64,000 nucleotides of DNA from Clostridium sp. CM027 (lineage in GTDB: Bacteria > Bacillota > Clostridia > Clostridiales > Clostridiaceae), in NCBI RefSeq assembly GCF_024730565.1, contig NZ_CP077725.1, positions 2,046,001 through 2,110,000 on the forward strand, in the 5' to 3' direction. Under the pieces are notes generated by a model, which saw nothing but the letters and a program-made list of their open reading frames with translations, was not told where the DNA came from and did not search any database. The position numbers were made by a program, and so were the translations under genes. Below are positions 63,604-64,000 of the stretch, piece by piece (within the stretch, counting starts at the first letter, position 1; every line of letters starts with the position of its first letter).

Positions 63604-64000
63604 CTAAGGCTTAATAATTTTATTAGCAGCATTCATTTTTTCAACAATGTTATACATATTTGTGATTTGTCCAACAGACAGCTCATCTTCTAAATTATAA
63701 TAGTTAAGGCATGTTCCGCAAGATAAAATTTCCACTCCCAACCTCTCTAATTTTTGCAAGCTATCTAACACTGAAGATTGTTTGGTTGGAAGTTTTACTC
63801 CCCCATTATAGAAAACAATAGTAGAGGGGATTTGTTCTGCTTCTACCAAAGCATAAATAAAGCCTTTAATTAGAACTTGTCCTAATTCATCATTCCCTTC
63901 TCCCATTTTATCAGAAGATATAACAACTAATGTATTTTCCTTTTTCTCATTTTCTAATTCTTTAACAGATTCATCTGAACCTAACCCTTTTATAATTTTA
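63604..64000 (-). CDS. yedF: Selenium metabolism protein YedF (C-terminal part; gene runs off the window)
   Basis: The frame stays open from the stop at 63604 through the window edge at 64000, giving at least 131 residues. The C-terminal domain is DsrE-like (NTLVVISSDKMGEGNDELGQVLIKGF, then VEILSCGTCLNYY with the Cys pair). A TusA-like N-terminal domain is expected beyond the edge. The family is thought to help deliver selenium or sulfur. An internal ATG at 63906 is not the real start. Confidence 0.88.
   Translation of the reverse strand, partial: KIIKGLGSDESVKELENEKKENTLVVISSDKMGEGNDELGQVLIKGFIYALVEAEQIPSTIVFYNGGVKLPTKQSSVLDSLQKLERLGVEILSCGTCLNYYNLEDELSVGQITNMYNIVEKMNAANKIIKP

Overview
The window is AT-rich DNA from a spore-forming Clostridium-type Firmicute. 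The main clues are a full-length sporulation sigma factor (sigG), an AgrB/AgrD pair of clostridial type, RNase J, strong AGGAGG ribosome-binding sites, citrate-lyase genes and five cobalamin riboswitches. No rRNA, tRNA or CRISPR array was seen. The species cannot be named from the sequence alone.

Layout. 0-11 kb: start of a KimA-like permease, an amino-acid permease, glutamate racemase, an agrBD quorum-sensing locus with two accessory membrane proteins but no agrC or agrA, a PpaX-like phosphatase, an XRE/DUF2975 pair and a DbpA-type RNA helicase. Several gene remnants lie between them (HD-GYP phosphodiesterase, a collapsed XRE/DUF2975 copy, oleate hydratase). 11-17 kb: a two-component system driving an ABC exporter whose last gene is frameshifted, then relics of another ABC transporter and of a GHKL sensor kinase. 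17-29 kb: cold-shock protein, a DUF6143 protein, a MarR-controlled pair of multidrug ABC half-transporters, an IS1182-type insertion sequence lodged in a terminator hairpin, a thioesterase, RNase J and DUF3842.

29-36.5 kb: an aconitase, isocitrate dehydrogenase and citrate lyase (citD, citE, citF) operon. It is preceded by a near-consensus sigma-54 promoter and by a sigma-54 activator that lacks a sensor domain. 36.5-52.4 kb: a cobalamin-responsive region. Five B12 riboswitches, all on the minus strand, precede yitT, a CoA-transferase, a pair of tiny uncharacterised proteins, a stand-alone Fis-type DNA-binding domain and a cbiQOMN cobalt transporter. An iron/corrinoid-type ABC importer and cobO are in the same region, and a cargo-free Tn554-like triple-recombinase element is inserted in it. 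Two of the riboswitches are near-copies, and one breakpoint of a second segmental duplication (DUF3842 next to an ABC ATPase) lies close to one of them.

52.5-64 kb: sigG, an unrecognised 187-residue protein, lrgAB, a siroheme nitrite/sulfite reductase with a divergent LysR regulator, small unknown proteins, an ABC exporter, and a selenium-linked pair (ygeY, yedF) running off the window.

The most unusual parts are the chain of B12-riboswitch units, two or three of which control proteins under 61 residues, and the sigma-54-driven citrate operon. Many pseudogene scars and local duplications show that the region is evolving quickly.
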